A stretch of DNA of 6,197 bases from Phoenicibacter congonensis. GTDB taxonomy: Bacteria > Actinomycetota > Coriobacteriia > Coriobacteriales > Eggerthellaceae. The notes beneath the pieces were generated by a model. The model had not been told where the DNA came from and did no database searches. It saw only the letters and a program-made list of their open reading frames with translations. Every line of letters starts with the position of its first letter. The stretch's first letter is position 1. The stretch is taken from assembly GCA_030530045.1 (NCBI GenBank), contig JAUMVS010000085.1, positions 1 through 6,197 on the forward strand, read 5' to 3'. The position numbers and the translations under genes were made by a program. Shown here one piece after another: positions 1 to 5,215 of this stretch.

Positions 1-38
1 CCCTTATTTTTAGTGTCCTAAAAATGGGGTGCGGTCTA
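1..38. other. Left edge, no assignable gene
   Basis: No open frame of meaningful length can be followed from the left edge; frames close at 11-13 and 19-21. The stretch may be the 3' flank of an upstream gene. In hyp operons hypD often precedes hypE, but nothing here shows that. Confidence 0.3.
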
Positions 39-64
39 CAATGGGGACGATGAGTTATGTGTAA
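35..64 (+). repeat. REP-like repeat, family A, copy 1
   Basis: The core GGGGACGATGAG starts at 43. The upper-stem pairing AAT (40-42) with GTT (54-56) is kept. The lower stem is weak, with only C39, A38 and T37 pairing to G59, T60 and G61 after a two-base bulge. It is the first of two closely spaced direct copies in front of hypE. Confidence 0.8.
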
Positions 65-90
65 ATTGGGGACGATGAGTGTTTTGCAGA
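61..90 (+). repeat. REP-like repeat, family A, copy 2
   Basis: The core GGGGACGATGAG starts at 68, exactly 25 bases after the core of copy 1. The flanks TGTAAA (left) and TTTGCA (right) can pair with one G-T wobble. The base after GATGAGT is G rather than T, so the usual upper stem is lost. Confidence 0.75.
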
Positions 91-114
91 ACTAAAATGT
101 AGAAAAAAGATAAT
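84..114 (+). promoter_or_regulatory. Weak candidate promoter for hypE
   Basis: TTGCAG (84-89) resembles a -35 box and GATAAT (109-114) matches five of six bases of the -10 consensus. The spacer is 19 bases, longer than ideal. Transcription would start about 15-20 bases before the hypE ATG. hypE could instead be transcribed from an upstream gene. Confidence 0.3.
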
Positions 115-135
115 CGCGGATTTGGAGTGAGGGCA

Positions 136-1188
136 ATGAGCAACGAAACTGTAATGATGGGTCATGGTAGCGGCGGCATTATGATGGGCCGCCTCATCGA
201 CGAGGTTTTCAAGGCGGAATACGCGCAAGACGAACTGAAAAGCGGCGACGACGCGGCGCATCTCGACCTGAACAAAATTGCCAAAGAGCGCGGCGTCGAG
301 GGCGATTTCCGCGTGTCCTACTCCACCGACTCGTTCGTCGTGACGCCGCACTTCTTCCCTGGCGGAGACATTGGCCGCCTTGCAGTTTGTGGCACCGTGA
401 ACGACGTGGCGACCGCCGGCGCAATTCCTGTCGCGATTTCTGTCGCGTTCATCATCGAGGAAGGCTTCGCGATCGACGACCTCAAGCGCATTTGCCAGTC
501 GATTAAAACCGCTGCCGACGAGGCGGGCGTCGAGGTCGTGACCGGCGACACGAAGGTGGTCAACAAAGGCAAGTGTGACGGCATTTACATCAACACTTCG
601 GGCGTGGGCATCATTCCTGCCGGCGTCGACGTGAGCGTGCACAACATCAAGCCCGACATGAGCGTAATTCTCACAGGTTCGCTCGGCGACCATGGCATCA
701 CGATTATGTCGCAGCGCGAAAGCCTGAACTTCACGAACAACATCACGACCGACGCGGCTCCGCTGAACCACCTTGTGCAGGACGTTCTTGCGGTGGCACC
801 TGGTACTGCGTGTTTTCGCGACCCAACTCGTGGCGGCATCGCCTCGACTTTAAACGAGTTTGCGGAAGCTTCCGGCGTGTCAATCGAAATCGACGAGACA
901 AAAGTGCCTGTAAAACCTGAGGTTGCCGGTGCTTGCGAGATGCTCGGATTCGATGTTTATCAAGTTGCAAACGAAGGAAAATTCGTAATCATCGTTCCGA
1001 CTGACGAGGCGGAAGCTGCGCTTGCGGCATGCAAAAAGCACGAATGCGGAAAAGACGCCGCAATCATCGGTCGCACCTTCGCTCCAGAAAACGAGCAGGC
1101 AGGCGCACGCGTCCTCGTTAAAACCGCGCTCGGCTCCCGACGCATCCTCGACATGCTTGTCGGCGACCTGCTGCCCCGCATTTGCTAA
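136..1188 (+). CDS. hypE: Hydrogenase expression/formation protein HypE
   Basis: HypE acts in the cytoplasm with HypF to make the cyanide ligands of the [NiFe]-hydrogenase active site. HypF carbamoylates the C-terminal cysteine of HypE, and HypE dehydrates the thiocarbamate with ATP to a thiocyanate that is passed to the HypC-HypD iron complex. The 350-residue protein matches the family over its whole length: the N-terminal GHGSGG (9-14); STDSFVV with HFFPGGDIG (63-80) and the CGTVNDVA segment (85-92) of the AIRS/PurM N-terminal domain; TGDTKVV (136-142); a C-terminal domain with GSLGDHG (181-187) and RDPTRGG (228-234); and the diagnostic ending PRIC, with Cys350 as ligand carrier. ATG at 136 is preferred over the in-frame GTG at 127 because GGAG (124-127) sits 8 bases before it, and the protein then begins like known HypE. 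No other hyp or hydrogenase gene is in the window. The gene appears intact. Confidence 0.97.
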   Translation: MSNETVMMGHGSGGIMMGRLIDEVFKAEYAQDELKSGDDAAHLDLNKIAKERGVEGDFRVSYSTDSFVVTPHFFPGGDIGRLAVCGTVNDVATAGAIPVAISVAFIIEEGFAIDDLKRICQSIKTAADEAGVEVVTGDTKVVNKGKCDGIYINTSGVGIIPAGVDVSVHNIKPDMSVILTGSLGDHGITIMSQRESLNFTNNITTDAAPLNHLVQDVLAVAPGTACFRDPTRGGIASTLNEFAEASGVSIEIDETKVPVKPEVAGACEMLGFDVYQVANEGKFVIIVPTDEAEAALAACKKHECGKDAAIIGRTFAPENEQAGARVLVKTALGSRRILDMLVGDLLPRIC

Positions 1189-1206
1189 ATCAACAAGTCA
1201 TCGACA

Positions 1207-1220
1207 TACCTCCATCCCCA
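1207..1220 (-). repeat. Degenerate family B repeat
   Basis: ATACCTCCATCCCC followed by ATTT differs at two positions from the well-conserved copy at 5806-5819. It lies in the hypE-CPBP spacer and keeps the orientation of all other family B copies (G-rich sense on the - strand). Confidence 0.45.
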
Positions 1221-1261
1221 TTTACCGTGCAACTTTCCTGAACATTGTTAAGCGAAGTTCA

Positions 1262-1277
1262 TTTTCGCAAGCGAAAA
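1262..1277. promoter_or_regulatory. 16-bp palindrome upstream of the CPBP gene
   Basis: Arms TTTTCGC (1262-1268) and GCGAAAA (1271-1277) are perfect inverted repeats with an AA spacer. No T-run follows, so a terminator is unlikely; position 40-56 bases before the TTG start fits an operator. I could not place a convincing promoter next to it. Confidence 0.4.
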
Positions 1278-1317
1278 CATGTTAAAGTTAGATAACTTGT
1301 TTTGGAGGTATAGAAAA

Positions 1318-2244
1318 TTGAATAAATTCAGAAGTTTCCGCACTAAACACTTCATAATTTTCTCAGTCATCGCTGTGGTTTTGATTTGGGCTGTCCTTTT
1401 CCGCTACTGCGTCGGCTGGAGCTACGACGCAATTTTTGAGGGGATGAACATTGACGACCGCATTTTAGAGGGACTCAACCCAATTTATTGCGACGGAATG
1501 ATTATTCTCATTGCCGCTTTGATTCTGTGGGCAAGCGACCGCCTTGACATTTTCACGCGCAAAGGCAAAGGCTTCGTGCACGGATGCAAAGTTGCGGCGT
1601 TTCCGCTGATTGCCTTCACGGTTGCCATTATTTTCTTCGTAGTGGGAATGGTTGCTACCGACCCGTCAGAGGCCGCAAAATATGGCTACGAGATTAACGT
1701 GACGTTCGATTTCGCGTCGGTTCTGATTATCCTCAGTTTTTGCTTCGTTGGCCTAGCTGAAGAAATCACGCTTCGCGGAATTACCGCACAGACCCTGCTC
1801 GAAGGCTTCGGAACAAGCCGCGCGGGCATTTGGAAAGCCGCGATTATCTCGGGCGTTTGCTTTGGCGCAATTCACTCAATCAACCTCGCCCACGCTAGCG
1901 CCGGCTTTGTAATTCCTCAAATGGTTAGCGCTGCAGGTGGTGGCATTTTCTACGCGGCGATCTATTTCCGCAGCGGAAACATTTGGCCGGTGGTTATTGT
2001 TCATTCGCTAAACGACATCATGGCTTCGGTTTCCATTTGGCTCGGCGGCGGCAGCATGGGCACAGCCATGGATGCGGCTGGCTCAACGATTAGCATCTTC
2101 CCTTTCGTTTGGATGATTGTCGAAGTTAGTCTTGCGATTTATCTGCTTCGTCCGAAAAAGATTGGAGAAGTTGCAGAAAGCTGGCCAGAAATTGCTGCTA
2201 AAGACGCAGAAACTGAAGAGCCAACTCCTGCTGAAGAAGCATAA
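1318..2244 (+). CDS. CPBP-family intramembrane metalloprotease (CAAX protease/bacteriocin-processing type)
   Basis: This is a multi-pass membrane protein of 308 residues with the three family motifs: EEITLR (Glu148, Glu149, Arg153), FGAIH ending at His186, and HSLND with His229 and Asn232. Glutamates and histidines at these places form the catalytic or metal-binding site in the ABI/CPBP (Rce1-like) family. Hydrophobic segments lie near residues 12-30, 60-72, 92-112, 133-147, 172-190, 196-220 and 260-278. The C-terminal 25 residues are acidic and soluble (several Glu, Pro, Ala). The start is taken as TTG at 1318, because GGAGG (1304-1308) is 9 bases upstream; an in-frame ATG at 1279 has no good ribosome binding site and would add 13 residues. 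The substrate is unknown: members process prenylated proteins or peptides in eukaryotes and bacteriocin or immunity peptides in bacteria. No bacteriocin gene is visible nearby. It is followed by its own terminator. Confidence 0.88.
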   Translation: MNKFRSFRTKHFIIFSVIAVVLIWAVLFRYCVGWSYDAIFEGMNIDDRILEGLNPIYCDGMIILIAALILWASDRLDIFTRKGKGFVHGCKVAAFPLIAFTVAIIFFVVGMVATDPSEAAKYGYEINVTFDFASVLIILSFCFVGLAEEITLRGITAQTLLEGFGTSRAGIWKAAIISGVCFGAIHSINLAHASAGFVIPQMVSAAGGGIFYAAIYFRSGNIWPVVIVHSLNDIMASVSIWLGGGSMGTAMDAAGSTISIFPFVWMIVEVSLAIYLLRPKKIGEVAESWPEIAAKDAETEEPTPAEEA

Positions 2245-2267
2245 GTTCTCGGAACATAGCAATCACG

Positions 2268-2292
2268 AAAAGGCCAGGATTCCTGGCCTTTT
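2268..2292 (+). terminator. Rho-independent terminator after the CPBP gene
   Basis: Arms AAAAGGCCAGG (2268-2278) and CCTGGCCTTTT (2282-2292) pair perfectly over 11 bp around a three-base loop, 24 bases after the CPBP stop. The A- and T-ends make it potentially bidirectional, but only the + strand has a gene entering it. Confidence 0.9.
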
Positions 2293-2299
2293 CTATTGC

Positions 2300-2330
2300 T
2301 TGCAAATTGGGGACGATGAGTTGTTAGCAA
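2300..2330 (+). repeat. REP-like repeat, family A, copy 3
   Basis: The core GGGGACGATGAG starts at 2309. Lower arms TTGC (2300-2303) and GCAA (2327-2330) pair in the same register as the other copies, with the two-base GT at 2323-2324 unpaired. It lies directly downstream of the CPBP terminator. Confidence 0.8.
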
Positions 2331-2335
2331 CAGCT

Positions 2336-2357
2336 AACTTTTTTGAGTAAAAAAGTT
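2336..2357. repeat. Perfect 9-bp inverted repeat
   Basis: AACTTTTTT (2336-2344) and AAAAAAGTT (2349-2357) flank the loop GAGT. It is AT-rich and could act as a weak bidirectional stop or simply insulate the RNA gene that starts at about 2400. A second small hairpin, GCCGAA (2360-2365) with TTCGGC (2373-2378), follows and overlaps the candidate -35 box. Confidence 0.45.
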
Positions 2358-2364
2358 GAGCCGA

Positions 2365-2393
2365 ATGGCAAGTTCGGCGCGATTTGATAGAAT
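2365..2393 (+). promoter_or_regulatory. Promoter of the small-RNA gene
   Basis: ATGGCA (2365-2370) matches four of six -35 consensus bases. After exactly 17 bases comes TAGAAT (2388-2393), five of six for -10, with a TG at 2385-2386 making an extended -10. The predicted start, about seven bases later, is A2400, precisely the first base of the long closing helix of the RNA. Confidence 0.6.
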
Positions 2394-2399
2394 GAAGTC

Positions 2400-2598
2400 A
2401 GCACTTGTTTTGGGGGTTCATTTTTGCGATGGACCAACGACAACGCTTAAGGAGTCCTACATTATTTGTGGATTAGGAATCCCGCTCGGGGCTACAAAAA
2501 TGCTCCCAGCTGGAATGCTGTGAATCAAATTGCGGACACCATCTTTTTTATAAAGATGTGTTCATCCTTACCTCAAGGCGAGTGCTATTTTCTTTTTT
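2400..2598 (+). ncRNA. Structured small RNA, 6S-RNA-like candidate
   Basis: Bases 2400-2415 pair without interruption with 2571-2586: 16 bp, 12 Watson-Crick and 4 G-U. The helix is followed by a U-tract (2588-2598), so the 5' and 3' ends of a transcript of about 195 nt close on each other and end like an intrinsic terminator. Inside, 2428-2434 can pair with 2560-2566 (7 bp, one wobble). A side hairpin forms from 2540-2546 with 2552-2558. A rod-shaped apical arm is built from GGAG (2451-2454) with CTCC (2503-2506), CATT with AATG, TTTGTGG (2465-2471) with CTACAAA (2492-2498), and CCC (2481-2483) with GGG (2488-2490). A closing stem, a bubble with a 3'-side hairpin and an apical rod, at 190-200 nt, are the features of 6S RNA, which binds the housekeeping RNA polymerase. 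I identify it by shape and size only; the sequence itself was not recognised. Another regulatory RNA is possible. A local hairpin (2416-2421 with 2429-2434) competes with the inner closing helix. Confidence 0.55.
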
Positions 2599-2654
2599 CT
2601 TCCCAACAAGAATTTCAAGACGAACGATCGCGTTGTTTCCGAGGCATTAAGAAT

Positions 2655-2688
2655 TTATCTCCGTCCCTTTTTCATTTATCACCGTCAC
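2655..2688 (-). repeat. Two family B repeats in tandem
   Basis: TTATCTCCGTCCC (2655-2667) and TTATCACCGTCAC (2676-2688) stand 21 bases apart; the second is followed by TAATTTGCAC, the usual outer flank. Their G-rich sense is on the - strand, facing the family A copy at 2729. Confidence 0.65.
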
Positions 2689-2719
2689 TAATTTGCACTA
2701 ATTGCTCGGTTGTGAGCTG

Positions 2720-2750
2720 GTACACAATGGGGACGATGAGTTGTGTGTAC
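2720..2750 (+). repeat. REP-like repeat, family A, copy 4 (best lower stem)
   Basis: Lower arms GTACAC (2720-2725) and GTGTAC (2745-2750) pair fully. Upper arms AAT (2726-2728) and GTT (2740-2742) pair with one wobble. GT (2743-2744) is bulged and the 11-base loop GGGGACGATGA is conserved. It lies 67 bases before the luxS start and would be within its leader or promoter region. Confidence 0.85.
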
Positions 2751-2778
2751 AAAGCAATTTGGAGAAATCTTGTTGCTC

Positions 2779-2784
2779 TAAAAT
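2779..2784 (+). promoter_or_regulatory. Possible -10 box for luxS
   Basis: TAAAAT matches five of six consensus bases 33 bases before the luxS start. No good -35 box sits at the right distance (TTTGGA at 2758-2763 leaves only 15 bases), so this is a weak call. Confidence 0.25.
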
Positions 2785-2816
2785 TTATGAAAAGAATTAA
2801 TGACGGAGGCACGAGC

Positions 2817-3275
2817 ATGGAAATGCAGAAAATTGCGAGCTTTCAGGTGGACCACACGAAGTTGAGGCCGGGCATGTACACGAGCAGGATTGACGGCGAT
2901 TGCGTGACCTACGACCTGCGGATGAAGACGCCGAACGCGGGCGACTATTTCGACACTGGCACGGGGCACACATTTGAGCACCTGTTTGCGACCTACGTTC
3001 GAAGCAGCGAGTTTAGCGAAAACATCATCTACGCTGGGCCAATGGGCTGCCGCACCGGCTTTTATTTCATCGTTCGCGAACTTTCGCAGGCCGACTCGAT
3101 TGTGCTCGTGCAGAAAATGCTCGACTACATCATCAACTTCGAAGGCGAAATCCCAGGCGCAAAAGAAGCAGAATGCGGCAACTTCCGCGACCAAAATCTT
3201 GAAGGCGCAAAGAAGCTCGCGAGCGATTACGCCGAAGTCATCAAGGACTGGACGCCTGAGCAGCTGAGGTACTAG
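2817..3275 (+). CDS. luxS: S-ribosylhomocysteine lyase LuxS (autoinducer-2 synthase)
   Basis: LuxS cleaves S-ribosylhomocysteine to homocysteine and DPD, the precursor of autoinducer-2, in the cytoplasmic activated-methyl cycle. The 152-residue protein has the family's metal site: HTFEH (His51, Glu54, His55) and Cys120 in AECGN, with Cys78 in PMGCRTGFY as the second catalytic residue. VDHTKL near residue 11 and DLRMKTPN (33-40) are also typical. The length is normal for the family (about 150-160). The start at 2817 is chosen because GGAGG (2805-2809) lies 7 bases upstream; the reading frame stays open back to 2466, but that part overlaps the small-RNA gene and has no family similarity. No pfs/mtn, metK or metE is adjacent, so the gene is stand-alone here. 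Its 3' flank has only repeat copies and no clear terminator. Confidence 0.97.
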   Translation: MEMQKIASFQVDHTKLRPGMYTSRIDGDCVTYDLRMKTPNAGDYFDTGTGHTFEHLFATYVRSSEFSENIIYAGPMGCRTGFYFIVRELSQADSIVLVQKMLDYIINFEGEIPGAKEAECGNFRDQNLEGAKKLASDYAEVIKDWTPEQLRY

Positions 3276-3284
3276 ACGTTTATT

Positions 3285-3354
3285 TTTTCTCCGTCACCTT
3301 TTTGTACAGAGGCTTTACCAGGGGGTTCATCATCGTCCCCTTTTATCTCCATCA
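3285..3354 (-). repeat. Degenerate repeat cluster between luxS and the flavoprotein gene
   Basis: TTTTCTCCGTCACC (3285-3298) and TTATCTCCATC (3343-3353) are family B variants. Between them CATCATCGTCCCC (3328-3340), read on the - strand, gives GGGGACGATGATG, the only family A-like core on the - strand; it lacks pairing arms. GGGG (3322-3325) and CCCC (3337-3340) with the following TTTT could form a weak stop for luxS, but the stem is only 4 bp. Confidence 0.5.
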
Positions 3355-3368
3355 ACTTTTTGCAAAAA

Positions 3369-3905
3369 CTAAACAGCCTTCCCCATCTCGTAAGCTTCCT
3401 CAAAAGCTGGAGTTTGAAGGATGTCGCCCCTGTTCCAAGCACCAACGCCATAGACTATTCCCGCCTCGTTTGCGCCTGGGAGGCAATCCTCAGTAAAACC
3501 TCGAAGCGTCTCAATCGTGCGGCGCATATTCTTAATGCTTCCGTCGGCAGCTGTGATAATGAAATAGAAATCCTTGTTTTTGATTTCTTGGTAACGCGCG
3601 CAGCATCTGTCGATAAAAGTCTTGAGCTGGCCATCAATCGAATAAAAGTAAACAGGGCTCGCAAGCACAATCACATCGGCATCGATCATCTTTTGCAAAA
3701 CCTCGGCCATGTCGTCTTTCTGCGCGCACACATGGTTTGCGTAACAATGCCCACACCCCGTGCAATATCCAATTTTCTTCTTCTTGAGGATAACCTTTTC
3801 GACGTCATTTCCGCTCTCAGCAGCACCCTTAGCAAACTGATCGCAAAGAGTGTCGGAATTGCCCCCGATTCTTGGGCTTCCCGAAATTATCAAAACCTTT
3901 TTCAT
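3369..3905 (-). CDS. Flavodoxin-fold iron-sulfur flavoprotein / NADPH-dependent FMN reductase family
   Basis: This 178-residue cytoplasmic protein begins with MKKVLIISGSPR and GGNSDTL, the FMN-phosphate loop of flavodoxin-like reductases. It continues with a Cys48-x2-Cys51-x2-Cys54-x5-Cys60 cluster and DDM (64-66), then LASPVYFYSIDGQLKTF (81-97), which packs against the flavin. The compact four-cysteine motif is that of iron-sulfur flavoproteins (Isf type), so a [4Fe-4S] cluster plus FMN is likely. The electron donor and substrate are not known. The ATG at 3905 is preferred: AGGGAG lies 4 bases upstream, and upstream in-frame TTG at 3935 has no ribosome binding site. It is the second gene of an operon with the aldo/keto reductase, 30 bases after that gene's stop, and a family B repeat fills the spacer. 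Confidence 0.88.
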   Translation of the reverse strand: MKKVLIISGSPRIGGNSDTLCDQFAKGAAESGNDVEKVILKKKKIGYCTGCGHCYANHVCAQKDDMAEVLQKMIDADVIVLASPVYFYSIDGQLKTFIDRCCARYQEIKNKDFYFIITAADGSIKNMRRTIETLRGFTEDCLPGANEAGIVYGVGAWNRGDILQTPAFEEAYEMGKAV

Positions 3906-3916
3906 ATTTCTCCCTA

Positions 3917-3936
3917 AATTTATCTCCGTAACCAAT
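3917..3936 (-). repeat. Family B repeat inside the operon spacer
   Basis: AATTTATCTCCGTAACCAATT spans the gap, with AATT arms able to pair. On the - strand it puts ACGGAGATAAA just before the flavoprotein gene's ribosome binding site and overlaps the reductase stop codon by a base. The copy is therefore part of the mRNA between two co-transcribed genes. Confidence 0.65.
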
Positions 3937-4955
3937 TAACGAGTAATTTTTACGTTTGTGGTGCCGGCTAAAGGCTTCTCGCCTGGGCGCGACTTTGGAC
4001 CAACGAGCTCATGCGCGACGTAGGGTTCTTCCAGGTAATCGACCTCATCTTCTGTCAACTTCAACTCAAGGCCAGCAATCGCGTCGTCTACATATTTAGT
4101 TTTCGAACACCCCACGATTGGAGAGGCGCAGCCTTTTGAAATCAGCCAAGCAAAAGCGACGCTTGCCATTGTCGCGCCGCGGGCGTCGGCAACCTCTTTC
4201 ACGCGCTCAATAATCGGTACGTCTTGATTCTTTGCAAGCCCATACTTATTCGCAGTCCCCTTGTCGGTCTTTCCGCGAAGAGAATCACTTTCCCAGCTCA
4301 GGTGGCACAAATGCCCTCCCGCGAGCGGACTGTAGGGGGTGAGTGCTACATCGTATTGTTTGCAGACCGGCACAAGCTCGCGCTCATCTTCGCGATAAAG
4401 CAGGTTGTAGTGATTTTGCATGCTCGTGAACTTCGTGAAGCCCTCGCGCTCAGCAATCGTCTGCATGTTATGAAATTGATAGGCATACATAGCACTCGCC
4501 CCGAGAGCACGCACCTTGCCTGCTTTAACCAAGTTGTCGAGCGCCTCGAGGGTCTCCTCCATCGGCACGTCGTAATCGAAGCGATGAATGATGTAGAGAT
4601 CGAGATAGTCGGTTCCCAAGCGCTTGAGCGAACCTTCGATTTCTCGAGATATCGCTTTCGCGGAAAGACCGCCCTCGTTGAAATGAACCTTGCTTGCGAG
4701 CACCACGTCGTCGCGCCGAATGCCAAGGTTTTTCAATGACTGGCCGATGTATTCCTCGCTTGTTCCGAATGAGTAAACATTCGCAGTGTCAATAAAGTTA
4801 ATTCCCTGCTCAAAGGCATGTTTAATGACTTCTTGGGTTGCAGGTTGATCGATTGTCCACTGATGAAAATCAGGCGAAGCCTCGCCGAAACTCATGCCAC
4901 CGAGGCAGACCTTTGAGACTTCAATTCCACTCCATCCAATCTTTGTGTATTCCAT
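3936..4955 (-). CDS. Aldo/keto reductase (YajO-like subgroup)
   Basis: This NADP(H)-dependent cytoplasmic oxidoreductase has 339 residues, the usual size for the family, and folds as a TIM barrel. The catalytic tetrad is visible: Asp56 and Tyr61 in DTANVYSFG, Lys89 in ASKV and His124 in IIHRFDYD. LGGMSFGE (18-25) is a typical first strand. ALTPYSPLAGGHL, in the barrel's second half, and PIVGCSKTKYVDDAI, near the C-terminus, contact the cofactor. Overall the sequence reads like the YajO group, whose true substrates are mostly undefined. The start ATG at 4955 has GAGGAG 8 bases upstream (4964-4969). It is the first gene of a two-gene operon with an iron-sulfur flavoprotein, suggesting a joint role in reducing carbonyl, quinone or other electrophile stress. 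Promoter and operator are described separately. The gene is intact. Confidence 0.93.
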   Translation of the reverse strand: MEYTKIGWSGIEVSKVCLGGMSFGEASPDFHQWTIDQPATQEVIKHAFEQGINFIDTANVYSFGTSEEYIGQSLKNLGIRRDDVVLASKVHFNEGGLSAKAISREIEGSLKRLGTDYLDLYIIHRFDYDVPMEETLEALDNLVKAGKVRALGASAMYAYQFHNMQTIAEREGFTKFTSMQNHYNLLYREDERELVPVCKQYDVALTPYSPLAGGHLCHLSWESDSLRGKTDKGTANKYGLAKNQDVPIIERVKEVADARGATMASVAFAWLISKGCASPIVGCSKTKYVDDAIAGLELKLTEDEVDYLEEPYVAHELVGPKSRPGEKPLAGTTNVKITR

Positions 4956-4970
4956 AAATTACGCTCCTCT

Positions 4971-4991
4971 TTAGTAACAACTTGTTACTAA
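4971..4991. promoter_or_regulatory. Perfect 21-bp palindromic operator
   Basis: Arms TTAGTAACAA (4971-4980) and TTGTTACTAA (4982-4991) are exact inverted repeats around a single C. The site starts on the last two bases of the -10 box and covers the expected transcription start, the classic place for a repressor. Size and symmetry suit a winged-helix or TetR/MarR/HxlR-type dimer; no regulator gene lies in the window. Confidence 0.8.
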
Positions 4992-5018
4992 TATACAACA
5001 TAATTTACAGTTTGTCAC
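4990..5018 (-). promoter_or_regulatory. Promoter of the reductase-flavoprotein operon
   Basis: On the - strand GTGACA (5018-5013) matches five of six -35 consensus bases. A 17-base spacer leads to TATATT (4995-4990), five of six for -10. Transcription would begin near 4983, inside the palindrome, giving a leader of about 28 bases. Confidence 0.75.
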
Positions 5019-5046
5019 TTAAAATTTTTATCTCCGTCCCCGATTT

Positions 5047-5079
5047 ATCTCCATCATTTAATACAAAAATGATGTAGAT
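5047..5079. repeat. 13-bp hairpin in tandem unit 1
   Basis: Arms 5047-5059 and 5067-5079 are complementary except at one position (C5051/T5075), around the loop AATACAA. No T-run follows. The identical arrangement recurs in unit 2. Confidence 0.75.
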
Positions 5080-5107
5080 AGTTAGCAAATGACGTAGTTT
5101 GGATTCA

Positions 5108-5138
5108 CTGCAAAATGGGGACGATGAGTTGTGCGCAG
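5108..5138 (+). repeat. REP-like repeat, family A, copy 5
   Basis: The core GGGGACGATGAG starts at 5117. Lower arms CTGC (5108-5111) and GCAG (5135-5138) pair in the standard register, upper arms AAT and GTT pair, and the two bases just inside the lower arms are mismatched. It is the complete family A copy of tandem unit 1. Confidence 0.8.
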
Positions 5139-5157
5139 TTATCTCCGTCACCAATTT

Positions 5158-5190
5158 ATCTCCATCATTTAATACAGAAATGATGTAGAT
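5158..5190. repeat. 13-bp hairpin in tandem unit 2
   Basis: Arms 5158-5170 and 5178-5190 repeat the unit 1 hairpin exactly; only the last loop base differs (G at 5177 for A). Confidence 0.75.
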
Positions 5191-5215
5191 TCCGAACAAA
5201 TGACGTAGATGGGAT

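Noticed and set aside
55..771. Long open frame on the - strand opposite hypE (238 codons)
   Set aside because: It is antisense to a clear hypE, rich in Arg, His, Val and Ala as expected for a shadow frame of a GC-biased gene, and has no recognisable domain.
2415..2435. tRNA T-arm-like GGTTCAT hairpin
   Set aside because: No acceptor stem, D-arm or anticodon arm can be fitted around it.
2466..2816. N-terminal extension of LuxS by 117 residues from an upstream start in the same frame
   Set aside because: LuxS normally starts where the ATG at 2817 is, with GGAGG 7 bases ahead. The upstream part overlaps the structured RNA and the repeats and has no family similarity.
2300..2816. SAM riboswitch or T-box controlling luxS
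   Set aside because: I found neither the conserved SAM-I core nor a T-box sequence, and the structured RNA ends in its own U-tract more than 200 bases before luxS.
3360..3917. 185-codon + strand frame opposite the flavoprotein gene
   Set aside because: The - strand frame has the flavodoxin loop, four-cysteine motif and a ribosome binding site; the + strand frame has none of these.
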